From the NCBI RefSeq assembly GCF_027627575.1, contig NZ_CP114065.1:5890001-5954000 (forward strand): a stretch of 64,000 nt of DNA, written 5' to 3'. Within the stretch, counting starts at the first letter, position 1; the number at the start of each line of letters is the position of its first letter. Origin of the DNA: Kribbella sp. CA-293567 (GTDB lineage Bacteria > Actinomycetota > Actinomycetes > Propionibacteriales > Kribbellaceae). Below the pieces are notes generated by a model. It was not told where the DNA came from. It saw nothing but the letters and a program-made list of their open reading frames with translations, and made no database searches. Below, piece after piece: positions 1 through 7,737 of this stretch. The translations under genes and the position numbers were made by a program.

Positions 1-363
1 CACCGCCGCCTCCCGGTACGCCGGTGCGCAGGCGCAGTACGTGTCCCGGCTCCCGTGCGTCAGCCGTACTCCGCTCGCGTTCACCGGCAGCGCGTCGGGA
101 TGGCGCAGGCCGAACCACGGTGGCGGCGATGCCGTCGGAGTCGCCAGGTCGACCTGCACACCCCCCTCGTGCAGCAGGTCCATCACCTGGTCGAGCCAGC
201 CGAACTCGTACCGCCCGGGCTCGGGTTCGAGGCTGGACCAGGCGAAGACGCCGACCGTCACCAGGTTCACGCCGGCCTGGCGCATCAGGGCGACGTCTTC
301 CTTCCAGACCTCCGGCGACCACTGCTCGGGGTTGTAGTCACCACCGAAGTAGAGCTTCGTCAT
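1..363 (-). CDS. GH42 beta-galactosidase, N-terminal part (cut by window edge)
   Basis: The 120 visible codons read as the N-terminus of a family 42 glycoside hydrolase: an opening LYFGGDYNPEQW followed by a QAGVNLVTVGVFAWSSLEP segment and an ATPTASPPWF segment, all typical of the start of the GH42 (beta/alpha)8 barrel. The enzyme removes terminal beta-galactosyl residues. No signal peptide is present, so it is probably cytosolic. Its ATG overlaps the stop of the GH74 gene (ATGA), so it is translationally coupled as the last visible gene of the xyloglucanase operon. In that setting it would remove galactose from imported xyloglucan oligosaccharides (inference). Catalytic acids lie beyond the window. 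Confidence 0.9.
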   Translation of the reverse strand, partial: MTKLYFGGDYNPEQWSPEVWKEDVALMRQAGVNLVTVGVFAWSSLEPEPGRYEFGWLDQVMDLLHEGGVQVDLATPTASPPPWFGLRHPDALPVNASGVRLTHGSRDTYCACAPAYREAAV

Positions 364-2552
364 ACCGGTTCCCCGTAAGGGATTCCGAGGCCGTTCGTGG
401 AGACGTAGACCCGTCCGAACACCCGTGGGTCCCCGGAGATCGCGTCGTTGGTGGACGCGTACTGGTGCCGGTCGTCGTTCACCCGGATCCATCCGGCGCC
501 GCTGTCGTCGGACCGGAAGATCCCCCACACCCCGTCGACCTTGCCGGAGGTGTAGACGGCCATCTCGGTCCTCCCGGGCGCGGCCTTGCCGAAGCCCACC
601 GTCAGCGCCTGCTCGATGGTCGCGAGCCGCTGATAGGTCAGGCCCTGGTCGACCGAGCGATACATTCCACCGGCGCCAGCGGCCAGCCAGCAGTGCCCGC
701 TCCGGTTCAGCACGGTCTCGAGCTTGCCGCCGCCGGCCGGCAGGCCAGTTGCCGTCGGCAAGAAAGTCACACCGCCGTCAAGACTCCGGTACGCCGTACC
801 GGTGGCAGCGTCGAAGGCGTAGAACAGACTCGGGCTGACCCGGTCGGCGACCATCGCCACCTGGTTGGGCAGCCCACTGATCGGTGTCCAGGTCGCCCCA
901 CGGTCGCGCGAGTAGTGCGGGGCAACGTCGCCCGGCACCCACACGATCGTGCGGGCGTCCGTGCTGACGACGATCTTGCCAGGCTGCGCCGAACCGCTCG
1001 GCTCCCCCGCGAACGGCTGCCAGCTGATCCCCGCGTCGGTGGAGTAGGCCCCACGTTCCAGGCTTCCGCCGTACGCGACCCGGACCACGAACCCCTCGGC
1101 CTTCGCCGCGTAGTCGACACTCGGCGAGCTCCCGCTGACCGGGTTGGCCGCCTGCCCGTCCGGCGGTACGACGTCCAGCCGCGCGTGCCGGTAGACCCCG
1201 ATGTCGCCGAGCGCGCTGATCAGCGGAGGTCCCCAGGGCGGGCTGATCAGGTCGAGCACGGCCGTCTCCTCCAGCCCCTGCGCCCGGACCGACCAGTGCG
1301 TACTGCGGCCCGCCTCGGCGTTCGTCACGTCGTCGGTGCCGAAGATCGTCGCGCCGGTGACGTACATGACCTTGCCGGAGTCGAACGGGTCGATCGAGAT
1401 GTCCCCGATCATCCAGCCCAGCTTGGCCGTGCCGTGGAAGTCGAGGAACGGAGCACCTGACGTGTCGAGGACGATCTTCGCGCCGATCGAGTGCCAGGTC
1501 GCTCCCCCGTCGACCGACCGGAAGACGTCGTCCACCGGACCCCAACGGCTCATCGTCGCGACCATCAGGGTGCCGGGCCGGCGAGGGTCGATCGCCAGCC
1601 CGGCATAGCCGAAGCCGGCCTCGCCGCCGGTGTTCGGCCGCAACGGGGTGATGTCGGTCCAGACACCGGTCGCCGTGTCGACCTTGTGGACCGCGCCGTC
1701 GTACATCTCGTACGGCCCGGGCAGGTCGCCGTAGGTCAGGTAGAGACACCCGTCGGGTCCGAGCTCGCCGTGGTGCGGCAACAGGCCGGTCGGCTGACCA
1801 GCAACGGCCGACCAGCTCGCGCCGCCGTCCGTACTGCGCCACAAGGGATTCGCCCGATCGGTCGTGCCGACGTAGATCGTCCCGGTACGCCGCCCTCGCC
1901 GCCCACCGCGCGGATCGAAGAAGACGAATCCGAGCCCCAGCCCGGCCTCACCGGTGGTCGGAAAACTCTCCACCCGCGCCCAGGTCTTCCCGCGGTCAGC
2001 ACTGCGCCACAACCCTTGGTTGCGAGTGCCGAAGTACAGGATGCGGCCGTCGTGCGGATCGACCGCAAGCCGCTCGCCCATCGACCGGCCCGGCTCGTTA
2101 CCGCCGAGCTTGAACGGCAGATCCGTGCGCTGGAAGGTGCGGCCCTGGTCCGACGAGCGCAGGATCGCGCCGTTGATCGGCGACCAGTCGTTCGTATAGG
2201 TGCCGACGGCAAGGTAGAGCCGGGACGGGTCCCGCGGGTCGAGAGCGAGACTCTCGACCCCGGTCAGGCTCCAGTCCTCGAAGCCGACCCATTCCAGCAA
2301 CTGGACCCAGCGCTGGGTGCGTTGGTCCAGCCGGGCCGCGCCGCCGATGTCGGTGCGGGCGTAGACCAGGCCTCGCCGGGCCGGGTGATGGATGATGCCG
2401 GTGACGAAACCGCCGCCGACGATCTCGACGTTGCGCCAGCGGTACCGGCGGGAAGGGTGGTGCGGGCCGGCCGTGGCCGGCTGCGGGAACGCGGCGGCGG
2501 CCACGGCCGCACCCGCGCCCAGCCCCAGGAAATGCCTGCGGACAAGCGTCAT
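360..2552 (-). CDS. GH74 xyloglucanase, Tat-exported
   Basis: This 730-residue protein begins with a twin-arginine signal (RRHFLGLGAG, residues 5-14, then an alanine-rich stretch to about 29). The rest is a two-lobed beta-propeller rich in BNR/Asp-box repeats (RSxDxGxTW), typical of family 74. The two catalytic aspartates known in GH74 correspond to D68 (YARTDIGG) and D450 (GDIGVYRH). Family members cut the beta-1,4-glucan backbone of xyloglucan outside the cell. No carbohydrate-binding module follows the catalytic domain. The gene lies 21 bp after an ABC permease gene and overlaps the downstream beta-galactosidase start by four bases. Endo versus reducing-end mode cannot be told from what I can see. 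Confidence 0.9.
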   Translation of the reverse strand: MTLVRRHFLGLGAGAAVAAAAFPQPATAGPHHPSRRYRWRNVEIVGGGFVTGIIHHPARRGLVYARTDIGGAARLDQRTQRWVQLLEWVGFEDWSLTGVESLALDPRDPSRLYLAVGTYTNDWSPINGAILRSSDQGRTFQRTDLPFKLGGNEPGRSMGERLAVDPHDGRILYFGTRNQGLWRSADRGKTWARVESFPTTGEAGLGLGFVFFDPRGGRRGRRTGTIYVGTTDRANPLWRSTDGGASWSAVAGQPTGLLPHHGELGPDGCLYLTYGDLPGPYEMYDGAVHKVDTATGVWTDITPLRPNTGGEAGFGYAGLAIDPRRPGTLMVATMSRWGPVDDVFRSVDGGATWHSIGAKIVLDTSGAPFLDFHGTAKLGWMIGDISIDPFDSGKVMYVTGATIFGTDDVTNAEAGRSTHWSVRAQGLEETAVLDLISPPWGPPLISALGDIGVYRHARLDVVPPDGQAANPVSGSSPSVDYAAKAEGFVVRVAYGGSLERGAYSTDAGISWQPFAGEPSGSAQPGKIVVSTDARTIVWVPGDVAPHYSRDRGATWTPISGLPNQVAMVADRVSPSLFYAFDAATGTAYRSLDGGVTFLPTATGLPAGGGKLETVLNRSGHCWLAAGAGGMYRSVDQGLTYQRLATIEQALTVGFGKAAPGRTEMAVYTSGKVDGVWGIFRSDDSGAGWIRVNDDRHQYASTNDAISGDPRVFGRVYVSTNGLGIPYGEPV

Positions 2553-2573
2553 CTCACTCCTTCTTGACGGGCT

Positions 2574-3533
2574 TCAGCCCTTGACCGCGCCGATGATGAC
2601 GCCCTTGGTGAAGTGCTTCTGGATGAACGGGTAGATGACCAGTACCGGCACGATCGCGATCACCACGATCGCCATCTTGATCGCCAGGCTCGGGGCCGGC
2701 GCCAGGCCGATCCCGGTCGAGGTGACGCCGCCCGCTCCGGTCGGCAGCACCTGCTCCTGCACGATGTAGGTGCGGAGCACCATCTGCAGTGGCCACTTGT
2801 TGTTGTCGTTCAGGTAGAGCATCGCGTTGAAGAAGGCGTTCCAGTAGCCGACCGCGTAGAACAGGCCGACCACGGCGACCACCGCCTTGGACAGCGGCAT
2901 CACGATCCGGCTCAGCACCGCGAACTCACCGGCGCCGTCGATCCGGGCGCTGTCGATCAGCTCACCGGGGATCCCCATGAAGAAGGACCGCATCACGATC
3001 AGGTTGAACGCCGAGACCGCGGTCGGCAGGATCAGCGAGCCGTAGCTGTTGATCAGGCCGAGCGAGTTGACCACCAGGTAGCTGGGGATGATGCCCGGCC
3101 CGAACAGGAAGGTCAGCAACACGACGAACAGCAGCGGCCGGTGCAGCAGCGACCCCGGCCGCGACAGCCCGTACGCCGCGAGCACGGTGATCGCCAGGCT
3201 GAAGAAGGTGCCGATCGCCGTGATCACGACGCTGATCAGCAGCGCCCGGGTGACCACGCCGCCGGAGAGCAGTTGCACGTAGGCCGCGACGGTGAGTTCC
3301 CGCGGTACGACGACCAGGCCGCCGGCCCGGGTCACCGCTTCGGTGCTCGACAGGCTGGTCACCACGACGACGTACAGGGGGAACGTGACGAGCAGGATCA
3401 CCAGGCCGAGGACGACCGGTTTGCTCAGCCGGCCGAGGAAGCTGGGCTCCTCCTCCCAGACCGGACGGCCGGTCTCCTCCTCCGAGCGGCGCCGGGTGAG
3501 CCGGCGGGGCAAGGTGACGGGTTGGGTGGTCAT
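2574..3533 (-). CDS. carbohydrate ABC transporter permease (LplC/MalG type)
   Basis: This 319-residue inner-membrane permease has six hydrophobic segments and the EAA-loop region around LIDSARIDGAGEFAVLSRIVMPLSKAVVAVV, where the transporter ATPase docks. A cytosolic N-terminal extension of about 40 residues (RRSEEE) precedes the first segment. It resembles the LplC/YtcP branch that works with large LplA-like binding proteins. Its ATG overlaps the stop of the upstream permease (ATGA), so the two subunits are co-translated. No ATPase gene is nearby; actinobacterial sugar importers commonly share an MsiK-type ATPase encoded elsewhere. The cargo is probably xyloglucan oligosaccharide, inferred only from the flanking GH74 and GH42 genes. 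Confidence 0.9.
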   Translation of the reverse strand: MTTQPVTLPRRLTRRRSEEETGRPVWEEEPSFLGRLSKPVVLGLVILLVTFPLYVVVVTSLSSTEAVTRAGGLVVVPRELTVAAYVQLLSGGVVTRALLISVVITAIGTFFSLAITVLAAYGLSRPGSLLHRPLLFVVLLTFLFGPGIIPSYLVVNSLGLINSYGSLILPTAVSAFNLIVMRSFFMGIPGELIDSARIDGAGEFAVLSRIVMPLSKAVVAVVGLFYAVGYWNAFFNAMLYLNDNNKWPLQMVLRTYIVQEQVLPTGAGGVTSTGIGLAPAPSLAIKMAIVVIAIVPVLVIYPFIQKHFTKGVIIGAVKG

Positions 3534-4507
3534 GATCGGGAATACACCCCCTGCTCGCCCACCAGGTGGGCGAATCGGTTGGCCAGCAGGACCAGGACGA
3601 GCCCGACCACGCCCTTGAACAGGCCGGCGGCGGCGCCGTAGCCGAAGTCGCCGACGAGCAGACCCTGGTAGTAGACGTAGGTGTCGAGCACTTCGGCCGC
3701 ACCGCCGCCGACCGCGCTGCGTTGCAGGATGAACTGCTCGAAGCCGACTGTCAGCGCGTCACCGAGACGAAGGATGAGCAGCAGCACGATCACCGGCCGA
3801 AGCCCGGGCAGCGTGATGTGCCAGAGCCGGCGCCAGCGGTTGGCGCCGTCGGCGGCAGCCGCCTCGTACAGCGCCGGATTGATCGTGCTCAGCGCGGCCA
3901 GGAAGACGATCATGCCCCAGCCGGCGTCCTTCCAGATCGACTGCGCGGTCACCAGCAGGATGAAGCTGTCGGGCTTCGTCATCAGGTCGACCGCCTGGTA
4001 GCCGTTCGACCGAAGGGTCTGCGCGAGCAGCCCGGCGCCACCGATCATCTGCTGGAACAGCGAGACGACCAGCACCCAGGAGAAGAAGTGCGGCAGGTAG
4101 ACCACCCCTTGGACCAGCGTGCGCAGCCGGACCGACAGCACGCTGTTCAGCAGCAGGGCCAGGAAGATCGGCACCGGGAAGTAGAACACCAGCTGAAAGG
4201 CCGTGATCGCCAAGGTGTTCAGCAGCGCCGACCAGAACGCCGGCTCGGAGAACATCCGCTCGAAGTTGGCGAACCCGATGAAGTCGCTGCCCCGGATCCC
4301 GGCGTACGGCGAGTAGTCCTGGAAGGCGATCACGTTGCCGAGCGTCGGGAAGTAGTGGAAGACGCCGAGCAGCACGATCACCGGTGCCACCATCGCCAGC
4401 AGCGGCCAGTCCCGGCGCAGCCGGTGCCGCCAGCTCGCTCCGCCCGCCTTCGCGGAGCCGCGGGCCCGCGAGGCCTTCGGGCGCAGCGAGCTACCGACCG
4501 TTGTCAC
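3530..4507 (-). CDS. carbohydrate ABC transporter permease (LplB type)
   Basis: This 325-residue permease is the partner of the following gene. A short basic N-terminus precedes the first membrane helix (LLAMVAPVIVLLGVFHYFPTLGNVIAFQDY), and the EAA-like loop is near ALYEAAAADGANRWRRLWHITLPGL. The reading frame opens with GTG and overlaps the end of the solute-binding-protein gene by 17 bases, so the two are translationally linked. Together the two permeases and the binding protein form an importer of the LplABC branch. Substrate identity rests on gene context, not on the permease sequence. Confidence 0.9.
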   Translation of the reverse strand: MTTVGSSLRPKASRARGSAKAGGASWRHRLRRDWPLLAMVAPVIVLLGVFHYFPTLGNVIAFQDYSPYAGIRGSDFIGFANFERMFSEPAFWSALLNTLAITAFQLVFYFPVPIFLALLLNSVLSVRLRTLVQGVVYLPHFFSWVLVVSLFQQMIGGAGLLAQTLRSNGYQAVDLMTKPDSFILLVTAQSIWKDAGWGMIVFLAALSTINPALYEAAAADGANRWRRLWHITLPGLRPVIVLLLILRLGDALTVGFEQFILQRSAVGGGAAEVLDTYVYYQGLLVGDFGYGAAAGLFKGVVGLVLVLLANRFAHLVGEQGVYSRS

Positions 4508-6158
4508 TGAGAACCTTGGCGTAGAAGTCGCGGCCCTCGTTGCCGCCGTTGGTCTGCCACTCCTTCACGGCCACCTTGAGCTCGCTGACCGGCCGCCGGC
4601 CGCGGTAGATGTCCTGCAGCTTGTCGTCGAACGGCTGGGCCAGCGCGGCCATCTTGGACGGCTGCTCGACCCGGATGCCCTCGAACAGGTTCGGCTCGCG
4701 GAGCTTGGCGGCGTTGTTGCCCCAGGCGTTCATCGCCTCGACGTACCCCGGGTACTCGCTCTGGGTGATCGCCTCCGGCCTGCCGCCGAGGAACGTGTAG
4801 GTGGTGGCCACCTCCTTCTGGCCCAGCGCGGTCAGCTTGGGCGCGCCGGAGCTCTGCCGGGTGTAGTGCTTGCCCTCGACCCCGTAGCTGTAGAGCTGGT
4901 TCTCCTCGGTCCCGAACGGCGCTGCCGTGTAGTTGAGGACGCCGAGCAGTTCCGCGATCCGGTCCTTGCCCAGCCCCTTCTTGACGAAGGTGAAGATGCC
5001 GGCCGGGTCGCCGCCCCAGGTGATCGGCGTCCCGCCGTCGTGCGCGAACGGCGCGATCGGCTGCATATCGAACTTCGGGTTGATCGACGACTGGCGCTGC
5101 AGCGACTCGGGCCAGGCACCGAGGCCGTCCTGCCGGATCACCAGCTGGCCACCCTCGAACAGCGGCTTCTCGTCGGTCGCCTTGTTGCCGACCACGGTCG
5201 GGTGCACGTAGCCGTTCTGGAACACCTTGCGGACAAAGGCGATCGCCTCCTCGAACTCCGGCGTCTCGACCTTGTGCACGAGCTTGCCGCTGGAGTCCTT
5301 GCGCCAGCCCGACGGCACTCCGAAGGCGCGCTGGATCTCGTCGGTGATGCCGCCGAAGGCCCAGCGGTTGGCCCGGGCATCGGTCAGTTGCTTGCCCAGG
5401 GCCAGCAGTTCGTCGGCCGTCTTCGGCGGCGCGGCGCCGACCTGGTCGAAGATGTCCTTGCGGTAGAACAGCGCCCACGGGAATCCGGTCGAGGGGAACG
5501 GGACCGCCTTCAGTTGCGAGTTCCACACGCCGTACGCCCAGGCCCTGGTCGGCAGGTTCGCCAGCAACGGGTACGCCGCGACCTTGTCACCGGCAAGGTA
5601 GGGAGTCAGGTCCTCGAACAGCTTGTCCGCCGCCTGCCCGAAGCGGGTCAGGCCGGAGATGTTCCAGCCCGGTACGCACAGCAGGTCGGGCACGTTGCCC
5701 GACGCCAGCAACGGGCCGAGCTTGTCGCCGTAGTCGTTGCCGCTCAGGATGTTGAACCGGACCGGCGCCCCGATCCGCTCGTTGTTCGCGTCGAAGTAGG
5801 TGTTGCTGCCCAGTCCCGGCGGCAGCGGCGCCCACAACGGGGTCATCGCCGTCACCTCCTTGCCGCTCTTGACCGGCTTGTCCGGTACGGCGCGCTGCAG
5901 CGTCGCCGGGTACTTCGTGAACCCGGGCGCTCCGCCGTTCTCCCCCGGCAGGTCGGGCTTGACCCCGTCGTAGGCGATGTACTTCGGCAGCAGTCCGCCG
6001 AGCTTGTCCTCGGTCTCGGCCCGGCCGTTCACCGAGCTCCCGGAGTCGCCGGACGAGCAGCCCGACAGCGTCACGCCACCCGCGGTCACGGCCGCGCCGG
6101 CGCCGAGCAGGGACAGGAAAGTCCGGCGGTTGGTGGAGCCGCCTCCAGGTCCGATCAC
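4491..6158 (-). CDS. extracellular solute-binding lipoprotein (LplA-like) of a sugar ABC importer
   Basis: This 555-residue binding protein carries a twin-arginine motif (NRRTFLSLLGAG, from residue 10) ending in a lipobox (TLSGCSS), so it should be a Tat-exported lipoprotein. The size and the ITWGGDPAGIFTF region match the large LplA/YtcQ-type oligosaccharide-binding proteins rather than the MalE size class. The GTG start has a purine-rich AAAGGGAA upstream. It is the first gene of the five-gene minus-strand operon and diverges from the ROK repressor gene across about 150 bp that hold a palindrome. It probably captures oligosaccharides released by the downstream GH74 enzyme (inference). Confidence 0.88.
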   Translation of the reverse strand: MIGPGGGSTNRRTFLSLLGAGAAVTAGGVTLSGCSSGDSGSSVNGRAETEDKLGGLLPKYIAYDGVKPDLPGENGGAPGFTKYPATLQRAVPDKPVKSGKEVTAMTPLWAPLPPGLGSNTYFDANNERIGAPVRFNILSGNDYGDKLGPLLASGNVPDLLCVPGWNISGLTRFGQAADKLFEDLTPYLAGDKVAAYPLLANLPTRAWAYGVWNSQLKAVPFPSTGFPWALFYRKDIFDQVGAAPPKTADELLALGKQLTDARANRWAFGGITDEIQRAFGVPSGWRKDSSGKLVHKVETPEFEEAIAFVRKVFQNGYVHPTVVGNKATDEKPLFEGGQLVIRQDGLGAWPESLQRQSSINPKFDMQPIAPFAHDGGTPITWGGDPAGIFTFVKKGLGKDRIAELLGVLNYTAAPFGTEENQLYSYGVEGKHYTRQSSGAPKLTALGQKEVATTYTFLGGRPEAITQSEYPGYVEAMNAWGNNAAKLREPNLFEGIRVEQPSKMAALAQPFDDKLQDIYRGRRPVSELKVAVKEWQTNGGNEGRDFYAKVLSDNGR

Positions 6159-6210
6159 GATGAATTCCCTTTCACGCTGGGAACGGGATGCCGTCCCGGA
6201 GTAGGATTAG

Positions 6211-6227
6211 TTGGGCTAGTAGCCAAA
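6211..6227. promoter_or_regulatory. candidate ROK operator
   Basis: TTGGGCTA and TAGCCAAA flank a single G, giving an inverted repeat with 7 of 8 matching positions. It lies in the divergent region between the importer operon (start at 6158) and the ROK gene (start at 6312), in a locally AT-richer stretch. ROK repressors bind palindromes of about this size, so it is the best operator candidate here. No binding data are implied. Confidence 0.5.
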
Positions 6228-6311
6228 CAAATTAGCTCACGACGGATCACGCCACAAGGTGTAGAACTGAGCCAGGGCGAAGACGCCCAGCCGAGCCGAA
6301 CGGGACGGACC

Positions 6312-7517
6312 TTGACCAATCACACCGCGGACCACTCCGACGTCCGCGCCACCAACCTGGCCGCCGTGCTCGGATTCCTGCGCGCCAACGCACCCTGTTC
6401 GCGCGCGGCCATCGCCGCCGGGACGGGCCTGAACAAGGCGACCGTGACGAGCATCGTCGGCGAGCTGATCGACCGGCGGCTGACTCGCGAGACCCAGCAG
6501 ACGCAGAACCACGTCGGCCGCCCTGCCACCCTGCTGGTGCTCGACGGCTCGGCGTACGCGGCGATCGGGATGGAGATCAGCGCCCGCGGGCTGACCGCGA
6601 TCGCGTTCGACTCCGCCGGTGGCCAGCTGCTTCGCTGGCATCGGGCCGGCCCCGGCGCGGATGCCGGTCCGGCGAAGGCCGTCGCGGCGCTGGCGGCGCT
6701 GGCCCGGCGCGCGATCGCCGCGGTGCACGCGTCCGGCCGAGATGTCCTCGGCCTCACCGTCGGCGTGCCGGGCCTGGTCAATCGCGACGGCGCCGTCGTC
6801 CTGGCGGCCGGCCTCGGCTGGCGCGAGGTCGACCTGCGCGGCGATCTGATCGAGACCCTGGGACGGCCCGCCTTCCCGGTGCTGGTCGACAACGACTCGA
6901 ACCTCGGGGCGCTGGCGGAGTACCGGTACGGGCCGCACGCGGGCAGCGCCAACCTCGTCCGGTTGTCCGGCGAGACCGGAGTGGGAGCTGGGGTGATCTG
7001 CGATGGGCGGCCATTGCGGGGAAACCTCGGGTACGTCGGCGAGATCGGCCACCTGCGCGTCAGGCCGGACGGTCCGCTGTGCGGCTGCGGGCGACAGGGC
7101 TGCCTCGAGGCGGTCGCCGGGATCCCCGCACTGCTCGCTCGGCTCGATGCGGCCGATCTGCCGGACACCGATCCGCAGGTCCGGATGGAGCAGTTGGTCA
7201 GGCGGGCCGAGGCCGGCGAGACGGAGACCGTCGAGGTTCTGACCGAGGCCGGAACGCTGCTCGGCCAGAGTGTCTGCGTGCTGGCCAATGTCCTCAACCC
7301 GGAGTTCATCGTCCTCGGCGGCTCGTACGCCGCCCTCGGCCGCTGGCTGCTGCCGGCCGTCGAGAAGGAGCTGATCGACGGCACACTGGCGCCGGAGGCG
7401 GGCGGCTGCCAGGTCGTCGCCTCGACCTTCGGTCACGACGCGACCTCGATCGGCGCCGTCGCCCGATCCCTGGACCAACTCGACTCCGGCCGCCTCCCCG
7501 CCGCCAGGAAGCCCTGA
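6312..7517 (+). CDS. ROK-family transcriptional repressor (NagC/XylR type)
   Basis: This 401-residue regulator has an N-terminal winged helix-turn-helix (about residues 8-70, with SRAAIAAGTGLNKATVTSIVGELI) and a C-terminal ROK sugar-kinase-like domain. The ROK zinc signature CGCGRQGCLE is intact, as is the EIGH segment before it. I chose the TTG at 6312 because the helix-turn-helix begins right after it; the open frame extends far upstream only through antisense of the importer operon. Divergence from the importer/GH74/GH42 operon suggests local control by a sugar or sugar phosphate. The inducer cannot be read from the sequence. Confidence 0.88.
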   Translation: MTNHTADHSDVRATNLAAVLGFLRANAPCSRAAIAAGTGLNKATVTSIVGELIDRRLTRETQQTQNHVGRPATLLVLDGSAYAAIGMEISARGLTAIAFDSAGGQLLRWHRAGPGADAGPAKAVAALAALARRAIAAVHASGRDVLGLTVGVPGLVNRDGAVVLAAGLGWREVDLRGDLIETLGRPAFPVLVDNDSNLGALAEYRYGPHAGSANLVRLSGETGVGAGVICDGRPLRGNLGYVGEIGHLRVRPDGPLCGCGRQGCLEAVAGIPALLARLDAADLPDTDPQVRMEQLVRRAEAGETETVEVLTEAGTLLGQSVCVLANVLNPEFIVLGGSYAALGRWLLPAVEKELIDGTLAPEAGGCQVVASTFGHDATSIGAVARSLDQLDSGRLPAARKP

Positions 7518-7620
7518 CCCGGCCGCCCGCGGTCCGCCTCGGCGGGCTGCGGGTGGCGGGCTGTTAGCGCTGACATCTTGACCGTCCGCGCGGAGGGTGC
7601 GACCCTCTGTGTCAATCCTG

Positions 7621-7636
7621 ATCGAAGCGCTTCGAT
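7621..7636. promoter_or_regulatory. LacI-type operator 1 upstream of the GH3 gene
   Basis: ATCGAAGCGCTTCGAT is a perfect 16-bp palindrome with the central CG typical of LacI/GalR operators. It lies about 100 bp before the chosen GH3 start. The same core recurs at 7674-7689 and, in variant form, before the lacI gene at 16945-16971. Confidence 0.75.
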
Positions 7637-7673
7637 ATCCAGTCGACTCTCCGCCGACTCGGTTCGCTCTACT

Positions 7674-7689
7674 GTCGAAGCGCTTCGAC
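7674..7689. promoter_or_regulatory. LacI-type operator 2 upstream of the GH3 gene
   Basis: GTCGAAGCGCTTCGAC is a second perfect 16-bp palindrome, centred 53 bp from operator 1 (about five helical turns), which would allow both sites to be bound from the same DNA face. It ends 48 bp before the GH3 start codon. Confidence 0.75.
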
Positions 7690-7737
7690 TCCGCTCCCCG
7701 TCGGCAGACGGCCGAACCGCACCCGGAGTTCGATCCG

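Noticed and set aside
4866..6311. Long plus-strand open frame running into the ROK gene from inside the importer operon
   Set aside because: It is antisense to the solute-binding-protein gene, is rich in Arg/Ala/Gly as expected for a GC-rich shadow frame, and the ROK family similarity begins only after the TTG at 6312.
7597..7737. Upstream start adding 47 residues to the GH3 enzyme
   Set aside because: The extra segment would translate both LacI operators and has no similarity to GH3 N-termini; the ATG at 7738 has CGGAG upstream.
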